Assembly: GCA_030584025.1 (NCBI GenBank)
Contig: CP129487.1
Coordinates: 1,860,001-1,924,000, forward strand
Reading direction: 5' to 3'
From: Cyclobacteriaceae bacterium
GTDB lineage: Bacteria; Bacteroidota; Bacteroidia; Cytophagales; Cyclobacteriaceae
DNA: 64,000 nucleotides
The position numbers and the translations under genes were made by a program. This document shows, piece by piece, positions 44,026 through 53,742 of this stretch. The notes beneath the pieces were generated by a model, which was not told where the DNA came from, ran no database searches, and worked only from the letters and a program-made list of their open reading frames with translations. Numbering within the stretch: position 1 is the stretch's first letter; the number at the start of each line of letters is the position of its first letter.

Positions 44026-45819
44026 TCAGGATTGCTTTATTTTTCCTGTTTTATCTACAATCACAAACATTTCTCCTGATTTCACCACAAGTTCTCCCGT
44101 GTCTTGCTGATACTCCAATGACTGTGGTATAAAATCAAACGTAAAGTTATGACTCCACGAGAGCCCATCGGAGCGATACACTTTAGCCAATGAAGCTTTG
44201 TATTTTCCCTCTACCGGTGTGCTGTGAAATACCAGCACAAAGTAAATGTGATCTCCTTCATCCTTTGTGGCAAGCCCTTTAATTAAACTTAGGTTGTTGT
44301 TGGTTACCCAAGAATTATCCACAGGAAAATTGACCTTTACATCGGGTATTCGAGTTGGCGTAACCGTGTAGAAATAGCCCTTAATTGCAACAGAGTCTTT
44401 TGTGGCTAATCCGGCCGTATACTGTTCGGGTTCAATCAACTTGGGCGTGAAGGCACTGGTGGCCAGTTGCTCATTAAGCGGGATGGAGTCAGCGCCCACT
44501 ACAAGCCAATCCAAGGCCTTTTGACGTACCGCAAGGTCAGCCTCTTTTTGGCGTCTTTCCCGATCAACATACTCCTTCTTTGTTTTAATATAAGCCTTAA
44601 GCAATGCACCGCTATTATATGTTTGGCTAACAAAATGGACATAGTTTAACGCTTCTTCATCAATGTTAACCGCCAATAGTCGGGTCAACAGACTATCCAG
44701 TTTCCGTAAATCGGCCAGTTCCTGCTTGGTTTGTTCCAATCGAACAAAAACGTTTGAGGGAGAGTCAGATTTTTTGTGCTCCAATAAGGTACATTTATAT
44801 TCCAGATCAGCAACTTTTACAGCCATCACACTCAAAGGCAGTGGATCGGCATCAAATTTTTTAAGCTTCTCCCCTAGCAGGTTTTCTACAAGCGTTGTCA
44901 GGTCGCTCTTAACTGAGACAGAATCAACTTTTAATCGCTCGTGAAGCTTATTGATTTCAATATCGTATTGAACCAGGTTTTCCCGAATCGGTTTGATCTC
45001 CGTGTTTATTATAGCGATAGCGTTATCGGCAAACTTTTTATAATCCCAAACCTTCAAGTCACTTTGGTAAAAATCAGGTAACGATTGTCCATCCAATTTA
45101 AAATCCTTGATATCACTCGCATTCCATTCATGATTATACCCGATTTTCCCAAGGTTACCTGCACTTATCTTATAGTGCTCAAATGCTTTAAAGCTTGCGT
45201 CATATCGCTGAGCCAAAGTATCCAAACGTTTTAACGTGGCCTCATCCGCACGAAGATAAAACTCACGTTCACCGGGAAAGTTCTTTTGAATGGCACCAAA
45301 AAGATTTTGGCTTTGTTTATACAACTCTTGCATTTCGGTAAAGTAGTGTTTGACCATCTTTACCTTGTCTTTGCGTTCGCGCAAATCGGCTGTTCGTTTC
45401 TCAATATCAAAATGTACATCCGATAGCTTGGCTCCAAATTCACCGGAACGCATATCCCGTCTACTATACATGGCGTAGTAATCTTTACTACTGCCTTTAA
45501 ACTCCTTTTCGTTTATGTTTTTAAATGCCAGATCCAAAAAATACAATGCTGAATCAATTTGTATTTGTGCGGTCTCTGTATCTTTCAATACATCAACTTT
45601 ACCACCTTTTTCCTGATAAATAATGCCCATGTACAGGTAACTACTTGGCTCGGATTTACTTCCATTCTCCTGAATGTATTTTCTCAGGAAAGGTTCAGCC
45701 AAATCATATTGTTTGGAGCTAAGCAAGGTGAATACCTCTTTATACTTAATCTTTTGAGCGTTTGCGCAAATGGGAAGTAATAGAAGAAAAATAATCCTGG
45801 TCAGATGCCTTTTTGCCAT
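44026..45819 (-). CDS. Large exported protein of unknown function, TPR-like N-terminus
   Basis: A 597-residue exported protein. Signal peptide residues 1-21 (FLLLLPICANAQ). Residues about 25-120 look like one or two TPR-type helical pairs (LLSSKQYDLAEPFLRKYIQE and SSYLYMGIIYQEKGG). The middle (about 150-430) is highly charged and coiled-coil rich. The C-terminal ~150 residues are beta-rich and may be a propeller-like or sandwich domain (HIYFVLVFHSTPVEGKY, SLEYQQDTGELVVKSG). No known enzyme motif is seen. It may be a periplasmic or surface-associated scaffold. Confidence 0.6.
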   Translation of the reverse strand: MAKRHLTRIIFLLLLPICANAQKIKYKEVFTLLSSKQYDLAEPFLRKYIQENGSKSEPSSYLYMGIIYQEKGGKVDVLKDTETAQIQIDSALYFLDLAFKNINEKEFKGSSKDYYAMYSRRDMRSGEFGAKLSDVHFDIEKRTADLRERKDKVKMVKHYFTEMQELYKQSQNLFGAIQKNFPGEREFYLRADEATLKRLDTLAQRYDASFKAFEHYKISAGNLGKIGYNHEWNASDIKDFKLDGQSLPDFYQSDLKVWDYKKFADNAIAIINTEIKPIRENLVQYDIEINKLHERLKVDSVSVKSDLTTLVENLLGEKLKKFDADPLPLSVMAVKVADLEYKCTLLEHKKSDSPSNVFVRLEQTKQELADLRKLDSLLTRLLAVNIDEEALNYVHFVSQTYNSGALLKAYIKTKKEYVDRERRQKEADLAVRQKALDWLVVGADSIPLNEQLATSAFTPKLIEPEQYTAGLATKDSVAIKGYFYTVTPTRIPDVKVNFPVDNSWVTNNNLSLIKGLATKDEGDHIYFVLVFHSTPVEGKYKASLAKVYRSDGLSWSHNFTFDFIPQSLEYQQDTGELVVKSGEMFVIVDKTGKIKQS

Positions 45820-45901
45820 TACTGTGGAACTTATTAATTTCGAAATTAATTAAAATCTCTGTAAACCAAACCATCCAATTCAATAACCGGGCCTAATTTT
45901 A

Positions 45902-46429
45902 ATGATGAATTCCCTTAAAAAATTAATTCCCATTGCACTCATAACTGCCATTGTAGTGCTCTATATCACGGGGTTTAACCGTAAATCAACTCCAGACTTA
46001 AAGAATAAAAACTTTGATTATGCCTTCACGGTAAAAGATATGTCTGGTCAAACCATACCCTTTGATTCCTATAAAGGCAAAGTAGTATTTCTTAATCTTT
46101 GGGCAACGTGGTGCGGACCTTGTCGAGCAGAGATGCCCTCAATTCAAAAGTTGTACGATAAAACGAAATCAGACGAGGTTGAATTTGTCATGCTCTCAAT
46201 CGACAAAGAAGGCGATGAAGAAAAAGTAAAAAACTATATTAACCGGCATAAATTCTCCTTTCCGGTTGTTATGCCTTCCGGTAGTTTATCCAATCAGTTA
46301 AATGTTCCCTCCATTCCAACCACGTTTATCATCAACAAAAAGGGAAAAATTGTACACCAAAAGATTGGAACAACAAATTATGATACTGAGAAGTATATCC
46401 GAATGCTACACGATCTTGCTCTGGAATAA
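45902..46429 (+). CDS. TlpA-family thiol:disulfide oxidoreductase
   Basis: A 175-residue membrane-anchored thioredoxin-like protein. One N-terminal membrane segment (residues about 8-22, IPIALITAIVVLYITG) holds it in the inner membrane with the domain outside. The active site is WATWCGPC (Cys71 and Cys74), and the cis-proline is in VPSIPTTFII. It fits the TlpA/ResA group that reduces or oxidises periplasmic protein thiols, often in cytochrome c maturation. ATG at 45905 is an alternative start. It converges with coaX across 2 bases. Confidence 0.92.
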   Translation: MMNSLKKLIPIALITAIVVLYITGFNRKSTPDLKNKNFDYAFTVKDMSGQTIPFDSYKGKVVFLNLWATWCGPCRAEMPSIQKLYDKTKSDEVEFVMLSIDKEGDEEKVKNYINRHKFSFPVVMPSGSLSNQLNVPSIPTTFIINKKGKIVHQKIGTTNYDTEKYIRMLHDLALE

Positions 46430-46431
46430 GA

Positions 46432-47196
46432 CTAGATACAGCCGGCAACCAAACGCAATCCGTTTAAAGTAAGGTTTGGTTCAATGCGGGTGAATGTCCC
46501 GTTAGCGGGTGTGATAACAGAAGACAACCCACCTGTGGCAACGGTGGCTATCTCAGGATCGTTTAGCTCATTTTGTATTCGCTCTATCATTGATTTCACC
46601 AACCCTTCATAACCTAATAAAATACCCGCCTGAATGGCATGTACAGTATTTTTACCTAAAGCTGACTTGGGCTGTTCCAGGGGAACATCAAACAACTTCG
46701 CTGTATTTTGTGAGAGTGCACGGATGGCTGTTTTCAACCCAGGTGCAATAGCAACTCCAAGAATTTTACCTGTTGCAGATACAGTAGTAAACGTTAACGC
46801 AGTTCCAAAGTCAACAATAATACAGTTCCGTTGAAACAAATTATGCGCGGCCACTGCATTCGCCACCAGGTCAGAACCTATCTCATACGGGTTAAGCACT
46901 TCAATAGGCAACTTGGAATACACATCAGGCCCCAATACAATTGGATTCTTCTCAAACAACGAAACGGTAACATTGATGATTTTTCCGGTAAGATTCGGAA
47001 CCACACTGCTCAACACAATTTTTTCTACCACGGTGATAGGCAATCCTGCCTCCAGAAAATAATCGCGGAATTTAATTCCATAAAATAACTCCGGCCGTTC
47101 CGCTACCGCAGGAATACGCCAAACGTGTTTGAGTTCGTCCCGATCAAAAAAACCAATGGTGATGTCTGAATTACCGATATCAAGTACCAATACCAT
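46432..47196 (-). CDS. coaX: Type III pantothenate kinase CoaX
   Basis: A 254-residue ATP-dependent pantothenate kinase, the first enzyme of coenzyme A synthesis. Actin-like ATPase fold: phosphate 1 VLDIGNSDITIGF, phosphate 2 IVDFGTALTFTTV, GVAIAPGLKTAIRAL with the catalytic/pantothenate-binding residues, and a late VATGGLSSV. Family members use K+ or ammonium and are not inhibited by CoA. It is separated from the sirtuin gene by two bases, so they share a transcript. Confidence 0.95.
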   Translation of the reverse strand: MVLVLDIGNSDITIGFFDRDELKHVWRIPAVAERPELFYGIKFRDYFLEAGLPITVVEKIVLSSVVPNLTGKIINVTVSLFEKNPIVLGPDVYSKLPIEVLNPYEIGSDLVANAVAAHNLFQRNCIIVDFGTALTFTTVSATGKILGVAIAPGLKTAIRALSQNTAKLFDVPLEQPKSALGKNTVHAIQAGILLGYEGLVKSMIERIQNELNDPEIATVATGGLSSVITPANGTFTRIEPNLTLNGLRLVAGCI

Positions 47197-47198
47197 AC

Positions 47199-47888
47199 TT
47201 ACGCAAGTTCGATTAATCGTGATTTTAATTTTTCCAGCCCGGTACTGGCCTTGTCTTGAACCACTTCCACACGTCCAACGAAGGTAAGATCGGGAATATT
47301 CGGATCAACCAAAAATTTTGGAACATCATGAGCCACATAATGCAATAATCCCGCAGCCGGGTATACGACCAATGATGTTCCAACGACTAGAAAGAAATCA
47401 GCAGTAGCCGCATACTGAATGGCTACTTCCATCATGGGAACCAGTTCTCCAAACCACACAATGTTGGGCCGTAACTGCGAGCCTTTCGCACAGGTATCAC
47501 CCGGATTAAGTTCCCAACCTTCTACTGGATAAATCAAAGATTCATCTATTGTGCTTCTGGATTCGAACAAGCTTCCATGAAGATGTAGGACATGCGAAGA
47601 CCCCGCACGTTCATGAAGGTTATCAACATTCTGTGTAACTATTGTTACCCTAAACTGCGATTCAAGCTCGGCTAAAATTTCATGACCACGATTAGGCTTA
47701 ACTTCCAATGCGCGCTTCCTCCGTTGATTATAGAAATCAAGAACCAGTTGCGGATTTCGTTGCCATGCCTCTGGGGTTGCTACGTCTTCTACCTTAAAAC
47801 CTTCCCATAAACCACCGGCATCGCGGAATGTGGGAATACCACTTTCAGCACTTATGCCCGCGCCAGTAAGGATAACAAGATGTTTCAT
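47199..47888 (-). CDS. Sir2-family NAD-dependent protein deacylase (CobB-like)
   Basis: A 229-residue sirtuin. NAD-binding and catalytic motifs are present: GAGISAESGIPTFRDAGGLW, VTQNVDNLHERAG and HLHGSLFE, with the catalytic His. The zinc-binding region between HLHGS and the second half keeps only one cysteine (GDTCAKGSQL) instead of the usual four, so the structural zinc is probably absent. It would remove acetyl or acyl groups from lysines. It directly precedes coaX in the same transcript, fitting a shared link with CoA-dependent acylation, which is inference. It begins about 82 bases after topA stops. Confidence 0.9.
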   Translation of the reverse strand: MKHLVILTGAGISAESGIPTFRDAGGLWEGFKVEDVATPEAWQRNPQLVLDFYNQRRKRALEVKPNRGHEILAELESQFRVTIVTQNVDNLHERAGSSHVLHLHGSLFESRSTIDESLIYPVEGWELNPGDTCAKGSQLRPNIVWFGELVPMMEVAIQYAATADFFLVVGTSLVVYPAAGLLHYVAHDVPKFLVDPNIPDLTFVGRVEVVQDKASTGLEKLKSRLIELA

Positions 47889-47970
47889 TTGAAATTAAAC
47901 TTAATGACCATGACAACGATTTTGGAAATCGCTAACATATTAAGAGTCAAACATCAAATCAGGAGTGCTG

Positions 47971-50421
47971 TTATGATTTCTTCTTTCGGACTGCTGATTT
48001 TTTGGCCGTCTTTTTAGCGGTTTTCTTTGCGGGAGCTTTTGCTGTCTTTTTCGCTGTCTTTGCCACTGGGGGATCCGTTGACTCCTCGTTCTTCTTCGCT
48101 CCGCCAAAACGTCCCCATCTTCCTTTCTTCTCCGGTGCATTGGCCGCAAGTTCCAGGCATTCCGCTAATGTTAAGTCCTTCGGCTCCTTGTCTTTCGGAA
48201 TTTTGACATTTTTCTTCCCGGCTTTAATGTATGGACCAAAACGACCATTCAACACCTGGATATCCGGATTCTCATCAAACGTTTTTATAGTTTTGTTCGC
48301 GTCTGCAATTCGCTTGTTTTGAATCAACTCAATGGCACGATCAAGTGTGATGGTATACGGATCTTCTTCCTTTGGGATAGAAACAAATTTTTTATCGTGT
48401 AAAACATAAGGACCAAACCGACCTATGTTTACTACTACCGGACCTTCCTCAAACTCTCCCATTTGCCTGGGCATCTTCATTAGTTCAAGCGCATCTTCAA
48501 GGGTAATGTTTTCGATAAACTGACCGGGACGAAGGCTGGCAAACTTTGGTTTCTCACCCCCATTGTCATCTGGATTTTCACCCAATTGAATATAAGCACC
48601 GAACTTACCAAGCTTAACGTAAACATTCTTTCCTGTTTTGGGGTCTACACCCAGCTCGCGATTCTTACTTACCGATGAACGCTCGACTTGTTCTGTCTTC
48701 TTAACTTTCTTATGGAATGGTGAATAGAAATTATCCAGCATTTTATGCCACTCCAGTTTGCCCATGGCAATTTCATCGAACTCCTGCTCAATTTCAGATG
48801 TAAATGAGTAGTCGGTAATGTCCGGGAAATGATCGACCAGGAAATCGTTCACAACCATAGCAATGTTGGTTGGGAACAACTTATTCTTTTCAGCACCCGT
48901 TATTTCCGTTTCTTCCTTACGGGATACCGTATCATTTTCCAGTTTGAAAACATGGTAAGCACGTTCCACTCCTTCGCGACTCTCCTTCACCACATACCCA
49001 CGCTTTTGAATGGTCGAGATGGTTGGCGCATAGGTTGAAGGTCGACCAATACCGAGTTCTTCCAGTTTTTTAACCAAGCTTGCTTCGGTATAGCGTGGTG
49101 GATTACGGGAAAAAGTCTGGCGAGCCATGAGCTCGTCTAATTTCAAATCTTGACCTACTATTAGCGGAGGCAATACCTTTCCACTTTGTTCTTCATCTTC
49201 ATCATCGTCTGACTCCATATACACAGACAAAAATCCCTGAAACTTAATCACTTCACCTGTAGCGATAAGCTTTCGCGGATTAGTGGAAATATCAATGGTA
49301 GCGGTAGTCTTCTCTAATTCAGCATCAGCCATTTGCGAAGCAATGGCACGTTTCCAAATCAGCTCATATAAACGTTGGGCGTTTCGATCCATACCCGGAT
49401 TAAGTACAGAAAAATCGGTTGGTCGAATCGCCTCGTGAGCTTCTTGTGCACTTGATGATTTCGTTTTGTATTGACGCAGGTTAACAAATTCATTTCCATA
49501 CGTATCCTGAATTTGCTTCTTGGCACCTTGTTGCGCTTCGTCCGATAGGTTCACAGAGTCGGTACGCATGTAACTGATTTTACCTCCTTCATAAAGCTTT
49601 TGCGCAACCATCATGGTTTGTGTTACCGAGAAACTCAACTTGCGCGATGCTTCCTGTTGCAATGTAGAGGTAGTGAACGGAGGCGCAGGTGAACGTTTCA
49701 AGGGCTTGGTCTGCAAATCACCAATAGAGAATTTTGCTCCCTTGCACGATTCCAAAAACTCCAATGCCTCGTCTTCAGAATCGAAGCGTTCAGGCAACTC
49801 AGCCTGAAGTTGTTTGCCCTTTCCTAAATCGAACAATGCTGTTACGCGGAACGCAGACTTAGCTTTGAAGTCGGTAATCTCGCGTTCACGCTCAACCACC
49901 AACCGCACAGCAACAGATTGCACACGACCTGCAGATAAACCCGTCTTTACTTTCTTCCAAAGAATAGGCGAAAGTTCATAACCAACCAACCTGTCGAGTA
50001 CCCTTCGTGCCTGTTGTGCATTTACCAGATCAATATCTATACTGCGTGGATTTTCAAGTGCATTCAGAATTGCCTTCTTAGTGATTTCTGTAAATACAAT
50101 TCTTCGGGTCTTTTTGTCATTGAGGTCAAGGGACTCTTTCAGATGCCAGGCTATCGCTTCTCCTTCACGGTCCTCATCACTCGCGAGGTAAACCATCTCT
50201 GCATCCTCGGCTAACTTTTTAAGTGTCTTGATTACATCCTTCTTTTCAGGACTGATTTCATACGTTGGTTCAAATCCGTTCTCAATATCTATAGCACCAC
50301 TGCCCTTAGGCAAATCACGCACATGACCCATGCTTGAGGCCACCTTGAAATCCTTTCCAAGATAACCTTCAATGGTTTTTGCTTTTGCCGGAGACTCAAC
50401 GATTACCAGATTTTTTCCCAT
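47971..50421 (-). CDS. topA: DNA topoisomerase I (type IA)
   Basis: An 816-residue type IA topoisomerase that relaxes negative supercoils. TOPRIM motif LVIVESPAKAKTIEGYLG at the start with the acidic SDEDREGEAIAWH, and the active-site tyrosine (Tyr284) in SYMRTDSVNLS. The C-terminal part has three glycine-rich beta repeats (KLGKFGAYIQLG, NIGRFGPYVL, LNGRFGPYIKAG) instead of zinc fingers, as in other Bacteroidota, and a Lys/Ala/Thr tail (KKTAKAPAKKTAKKTA) like that of histone H1. The tail resembles the composition of the histone-like protein at 25426 and likely increases DNA binding and processivity. Confidence 0.96.
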   Translation of the reverse strand: MGKNLVIVESPAKAKTIEGYLGKDFKVASSMGHVRDLPKGSGAIDIENGFEPTYEISPEKKDVIKTLKKLAEDAEMVYLASDEDREGEAIAWHLKESLDLNDKKTRRIVFTEITKKAILNALENPRSIDIDLVNAQQARRVLDRLVGYELSPILWKKVKTGLSAGRVQSVAVRLVVEREREITDFKAKSAFRVTALFDLGKGKQLQAELPERFDSEDEALEFLESCKGAKFSIGDLQTKPLKRSPAPPFTTSTLQQEASRKLSFSVTQTMMVAQKLYEGGKISYMRTDSVNLSDEAQQGAKKQIQDTYGNEFVNLRQYKTKSSSAQEAHEAIRPTDFSVLNPGMDRNAQRLYELIWKRAIASQMADAELEKTTATIDISTNPRKLIATGEVIKFQGFLSVYMESDDDEDEEQSGKVLPPLIVGQDLKLDELMARQTFSRNPPRYTEASLVKKLEELGIGRPSTYAPTISTIQKRGYVVKESREGVERAYHVFKLENDTVSRKEETEITGAEKNKLFPTNIAMVVNDFLVDHFPDITDYSFTSEIEQEFDEIAMGKLEWHKMLDNFYSPFHKKVKKTEQVERSSVSKNRELGVDPKTGKNVYVKLGKFGAYIQLGENPDDNGGEKPKFASLRPGQFIENITLEDALELMKMPRQMGEFEEGPVVVNIGRFGPYVLHDKKFVSIPKEEDPYTITLDRAIELIQNKRIADANKTIKTFDENPDIQVLNGRFGPYIKAGKKNVKIPKDKEPKDLTLAECLELAANAPEKKGRWGRFGGAKKNEESTDPPVAKTAKKTAKAPAKKTAKKTAKKSAVRKKKS

Positions 50422-50785
50422 GTCTACGCGTTAATCAAAGGGTTCAAATATCTGCAAATTTTTAAAAAATCAAATTTCAGCAGATAACAACACGATAGTT
50501 GAGAACTCAACGCTACATCTACATTGTTTGTTTAGCACCCTCCTATTAAGATGTTTGAAAAGTGCTCAATGTGCTGATAAACAGAAATATTACACATCAA
50601 AAAACACAAATTAGAAAGCTCTAATCATAGTTGAATTAAAAAAAATATTTGCAAGTCAAAAATGTTTTTCTATCACGCGCGCACGCGCACGAGCAATTTG
50701 CCTGGAATCACTTACAGAAGATGGCATATGAATTCAACAAAGAATTTATACTTTTAAGGCTTCTAAACTTTTAAACGCTAGCCAC
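50422..50785. other. 364-base AT-rich intergenic region between topA and the symporter
   Basis: Divergent promoter region for topA and the AGCS symporter, AT-rich apart from a CACGCGCGCACGCGCACG tract at 50674-50691. No open frame or clear RNA structure is seen. Confidence 0.7.
50674..50691. repeat. Alternating purine-pyrimidine CG/CA tract
   Basis: An 18-base strictly alternating pyrimidine-purine run inside an AT-rich region. Such tracts can adopt Z-DNA under negative supercoiling. It lies 253 bases upstream of topA's start. Confidence 0.7.
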
Positions 50786-52180
50786 ATGAGCGAATGGATT
50801 GCACGCATCGCCAATGATATTTACACACCTGTAGCCTTCCTGCTGATTCTTGGTGGACTATTCTTTTTGATTTATTCCCGGTTTGCTCAATATAAATATT
50901 TCAAGCACGCCATTAATGTGTTGCGCGGTAAATACACAAACCCCAACGACCCCGGACAAATCAATCCGTACCAAGCGTTATCAACCGCATTGGCATCAAC
51001 AGTGGGCATGGGAAATATTGCCGGTGTCGCGGCTGCTATTTCCATTGGTGGACCAGGTGCCTTGTTTTGGATGTGGGTTACCGCTTTCGTTGGCATGTCA
51101 ACCAACTTCTTTACCAGTACGCTTGCTGTTATGTATCGAGGTAAAGATTCAGCCGGAGAAATTCAAGGTGGCCCCATGTATGTGATACGCGAAGCTTTAG
51201 GCAAGAAATGGTATCCACTGGCCGTGTTGTTTAGTGTGTGCTGCCTCGTAGGTTGCCTACCAATTTTCCAGGCCAATCAATTAACACAAGCCATTGTTGA
51301 TATCGGAATCAGTTCGGAAGAAATAAAAGCAGCAACGTTTAGCTTTATCGGCTTTACCATCAGCACCCCAAAATTTATTATTGGTTTGTCATTGATGATC
51401 ATTGCCGGTATTGTAATTCTGGGTGGTATACAACGCATCGGTAATTGGGCTGGCAAAATGGTGCCGATGATGATTGTGCTCTATTTTCTTTCGGTGTTTG
51501 CCATATTGATTATGCACATCACCGATATACCTCATTATTTATGGATGATTGTTACCGATGCCTTTGCCGCTGAAAACTATCATGGCGAGCCCGCACTCGG
51601 TGGTATATTGGGCGGCTTGATCATTGCCGGAATCAGAAGAGCTTCCTTCTCTAATGAAGCAGGTATTGGTACAGCACCTATGGCCCTCGGTGCATCAAAA
51701 AGCACTGAGCCAATTCGCGAAGGCTTGGTCTCCATGTTGAGCCCGGCTATTGACACGCTGATTGTATGTACGCTAACTGCGTTGGCAATTTTAGCAACCG
51801 GTGTTTGGAAAACAACCGATGCGAATGGTGTAACCTTAACTTCTATGGCGTTTCAAAGCGCACTGCCCGGCTTTGGAAAATACATTCTGCTAACCTGCGC
51901 ATTCTTCTTTGCGATTACATCTGTATTCTCCTATAGCTATTACGGAAGTAAATCACTGTCCTTTTTATTCGGAGTTAAGGCCAGCAAGTGGTACAACTAT
52001 TTTTACCTGATAACCGTGGTATTGGGTGCAATTGCCTCCATGCAGGATATTATGAATATCATTGATATCGCTTACGCATTAATGGCCATACCCACAATGG
52101 TATCTGGATTTTTGTTGGCTCCCAACGTGTTAAAAGAAGCCAGACGATATTTTGCCGATCTTAAAGCAAAAGAAGGTTAA
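50786..52180 (+). CDS. Alanine/glycine:cation symporter (AGCS) family protein
   Basis: A 464-residue Na+- or H+-coupled amino acid importer of the AGCS family, with about ten membrane segments. Typical stretches are NPYQALSTALASTVGMGNIAG and the family signature around SFSNEAGIGTAPMALGASKS. The substrate is likely L-alanine, D-alanine or glycine. Start ATG at 50786. Its last four bases overlap the stop of the convergent gene at 52177-53616. Confidence 0.93.
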   Translation: MSEWIARIANDIYTPVAFLLILGGLFFLIYSRFAQYKYFKHAINVLRGKYTNPNDPGQINPYQALSTALASTVGMGNIAGVAAAISIGGPGALFWMWVTAFVGMSTNFFTSTLAVMYRGKDSAGEIQGGPMYVIREALGKKWYPLAVLFSVCCLVGCLPIFQANQLTQAIVDIGISSEEIKAATFSFIGFTISTPKFIIGLSLMIIAGIVILGGIQRIGNWAGKMVPMMIVLYFLSVFAILIMHITDIPHYLWMIVTDAFAAENYHGEPALGGILGGLIIAGIRRASFSNEAGIGTAPMALGASKSTEPIREGLVSMLSPAIDTLIVCTLTALAILATGVWKTTDANGVTLTSMAFQSALPGFGKYILLTCAFFFAITSVFSYSYYGSKSLSFLFGVKASKWYNYFYLITVVLGAIASMQDIMNIIDIAYALMAIPTMVSGFLLAPNVLKEARRYFADLKAKEG

Positions 52181-53616
52181 GATACCGGAACACCTCCGGA
52201 TGGATGATAATCAAAAAGTCCTCGCTCTTTGATGGCCTCTTCTACTTTGTGTGGCACGAATTTCTCCCAACCAACCTGACCATTCTTAATCATGGCCAGC
52301 ACATGATCGGAAATGATGTGCAGGTTTTTGGTGTTGGCATCTTTGATGTCTTCCAGCTTGTTGTTGTCCATTAAATAGCGGAACAGGTTTTTGAGGTTGA
52401 CCGGCAAATCCTCTTCAAAATCTTTTAAGGTCATGATGTTGGCCGAGTTACGCACCAATGCCGGATAGATATAGAGTTTCACATTGGTTCCGAACAGAGA
52501 AGCAAAACATTCCAGAATTCCGCCACGCGTATTTTCATACGTCTTCTCATCAAAAACCTTCTGCAAGGCATTAATACCCATGATGATCCCGATTTTCTTT
52601 CCTCGGGTTATACGCGATAGATAATCGACTAAACGATAGTATTCAAAATAATTTGAAATGAGTACATTTTGACCCAACGAGCAGATGATATCAGCACGAT
52701 GTAAGAAGTCTGTTTCATCAATTGCACCGTCTGCGCTAAGATCATTAAGTGTCAACTCAGTCAACACCATAATATTTGATCGCTCTACGTCTGGTTCATG
52801 TTTGAATTTTCTTCGGGCAGCCAGCAACATGTCAACATTTACGTGAGTTGGCGGACGGAAACGTCCACGTAAAACGAGCACATTTTTTTTATATAATTCA
52901 TCAGAGGGCTGCATCACTTCGCCATCCGGCCCAAACATAGCTGCACGTGTAAAACCATTTTTAACAAGTTTCAACGCCATAAGCCTGTTATCGACATTCT
53001 TGAAGTCCGGACCGGCAAGTCGAAACATATCGATTTCAATCCGCTTGCCTTGTAATCCATCAAGCAATGACATGAGAATTTGTTCCGGATCGGTAAAGTA
53101 TGTACATGCATAAATCAGGTTTACGCCAACAATTCCCAATGCGTACTGCTGTTGCAACGGATCGTTGTCATGCATTTTCACATGTATTACACAATCATTA
53201 TAATCCGCCTTCGGATTTAGCTGAAAGCGTAAACCAATCCATCCATGAGCCTGATTGGTACGTTCAAAATTCAGCACCTCAACCGTATTCGCAAATGCAA
53301 AAAATTTCGTGGTTTCAATGCGATGAGGAAGTCGTTCAGCTAAAAGAGGATATTCATGTTCCAGCATTTTCATCAACCTGGGTTCACACACATATCGCTC
53401 GCATTGTCCATAGATGGCATCACTGAACTTCATGTCGTAAGCCGACATGGTTTTGGCTATAGTTCCGGAAGCACCGCCCGCTTTAAAGAAGTTTGCCGCT
53501 ACCTCCTGCCCTGCACCAATTTCTGCGAAGGAGCCATACACATCCCGACTAAGGTTAATACGCAGCGCCTTTTCCTGCGTAGTCAGTTTCCTGAATTCAT
53601 CCATCATACCCAACAT
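52177..53616 (-). CDS. Conserved Bacteroidota protein of unknown function
   Basis: A 479-residue soluble protein without signal peptide or membrane segment. Conserved-looking stretches include LRINLSRDVYGSFAEIGAGQEV near the start, FFKAGGASGTIAKTMSAYDM, YGQCERYVCEPRLMKMLEHE and KKIGIIMGINALQKVFDEK. I recognise it as a family widely conserved in Bacteroidota and scattered elsewhere, with inconsistent database names; the function is unknown. The FAEIGAGQEV glycine segment could be a nucleotide-binding loop, but no P-loop is present. Alternative starts lie at 53607 and 53604. It overlaps the symporter stop by 4 bases and is otherwise an isolated gene. Confidence 0.7.
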   Translation of the reverse strand: MLGMMDEFRKLTTQEKALRINLSRDVYGSFAEIGAGQEVAANFFKAGGASGTIAKTMSAYDMKFSDAIYGQCERYVCEPRLMKMLEHEYPLLAERLPHRIETTKFFAFANTVEVLNFERTNQAHGWIGLRFQLNPKADYNDCVIHVKMHDNDPLQQQYALGIVGVNLIYACTYFTDPEQILMSLLDGLQGKRIEIDMFRLAGPDFKNVDNRLMALKLVKNGFTRAAMFGPDGEVMQPSDELYKKNVLVLRGRFRPPTHVNVDMLLAARRKFKHEPDVERSNIMVLTELTLNDLSADGAIDETDFLHRADIICSLGQNVLISNYFEYYRLVDYLSRITRGKKIGIIMGINALQKVFDEKTYENTRGGILECFASLFGTNVKLYIYPALVRNSANIMTLKDFEEDLPVNLKNLFRYLMDNNKLEDIKDANTKNLHIISDHVLAMIKNGQVGWEKFVPHKVEEAIKERGLFDYHPSGGVPVS

Positions 53617-53742
53617 TGATTAAAGCCAGTTCAAAAAATTCAATCAAAGGTAAACAACCTTGAACGAACCACTCAAGCGTTGTATGTTTTTTTGAATATT
53701 AACGCAGATGGTCTATTTTTCGCACTTTACCAGATAAAACAA

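Noticed and set aside
47199..47888. Sir2 gene as part of an anti-phage defence system
   Set aside because: Small stand-alone CobB-type sirtuin next to coaX and topA; no TIR, SLOG, Argonaute or HerA partner.
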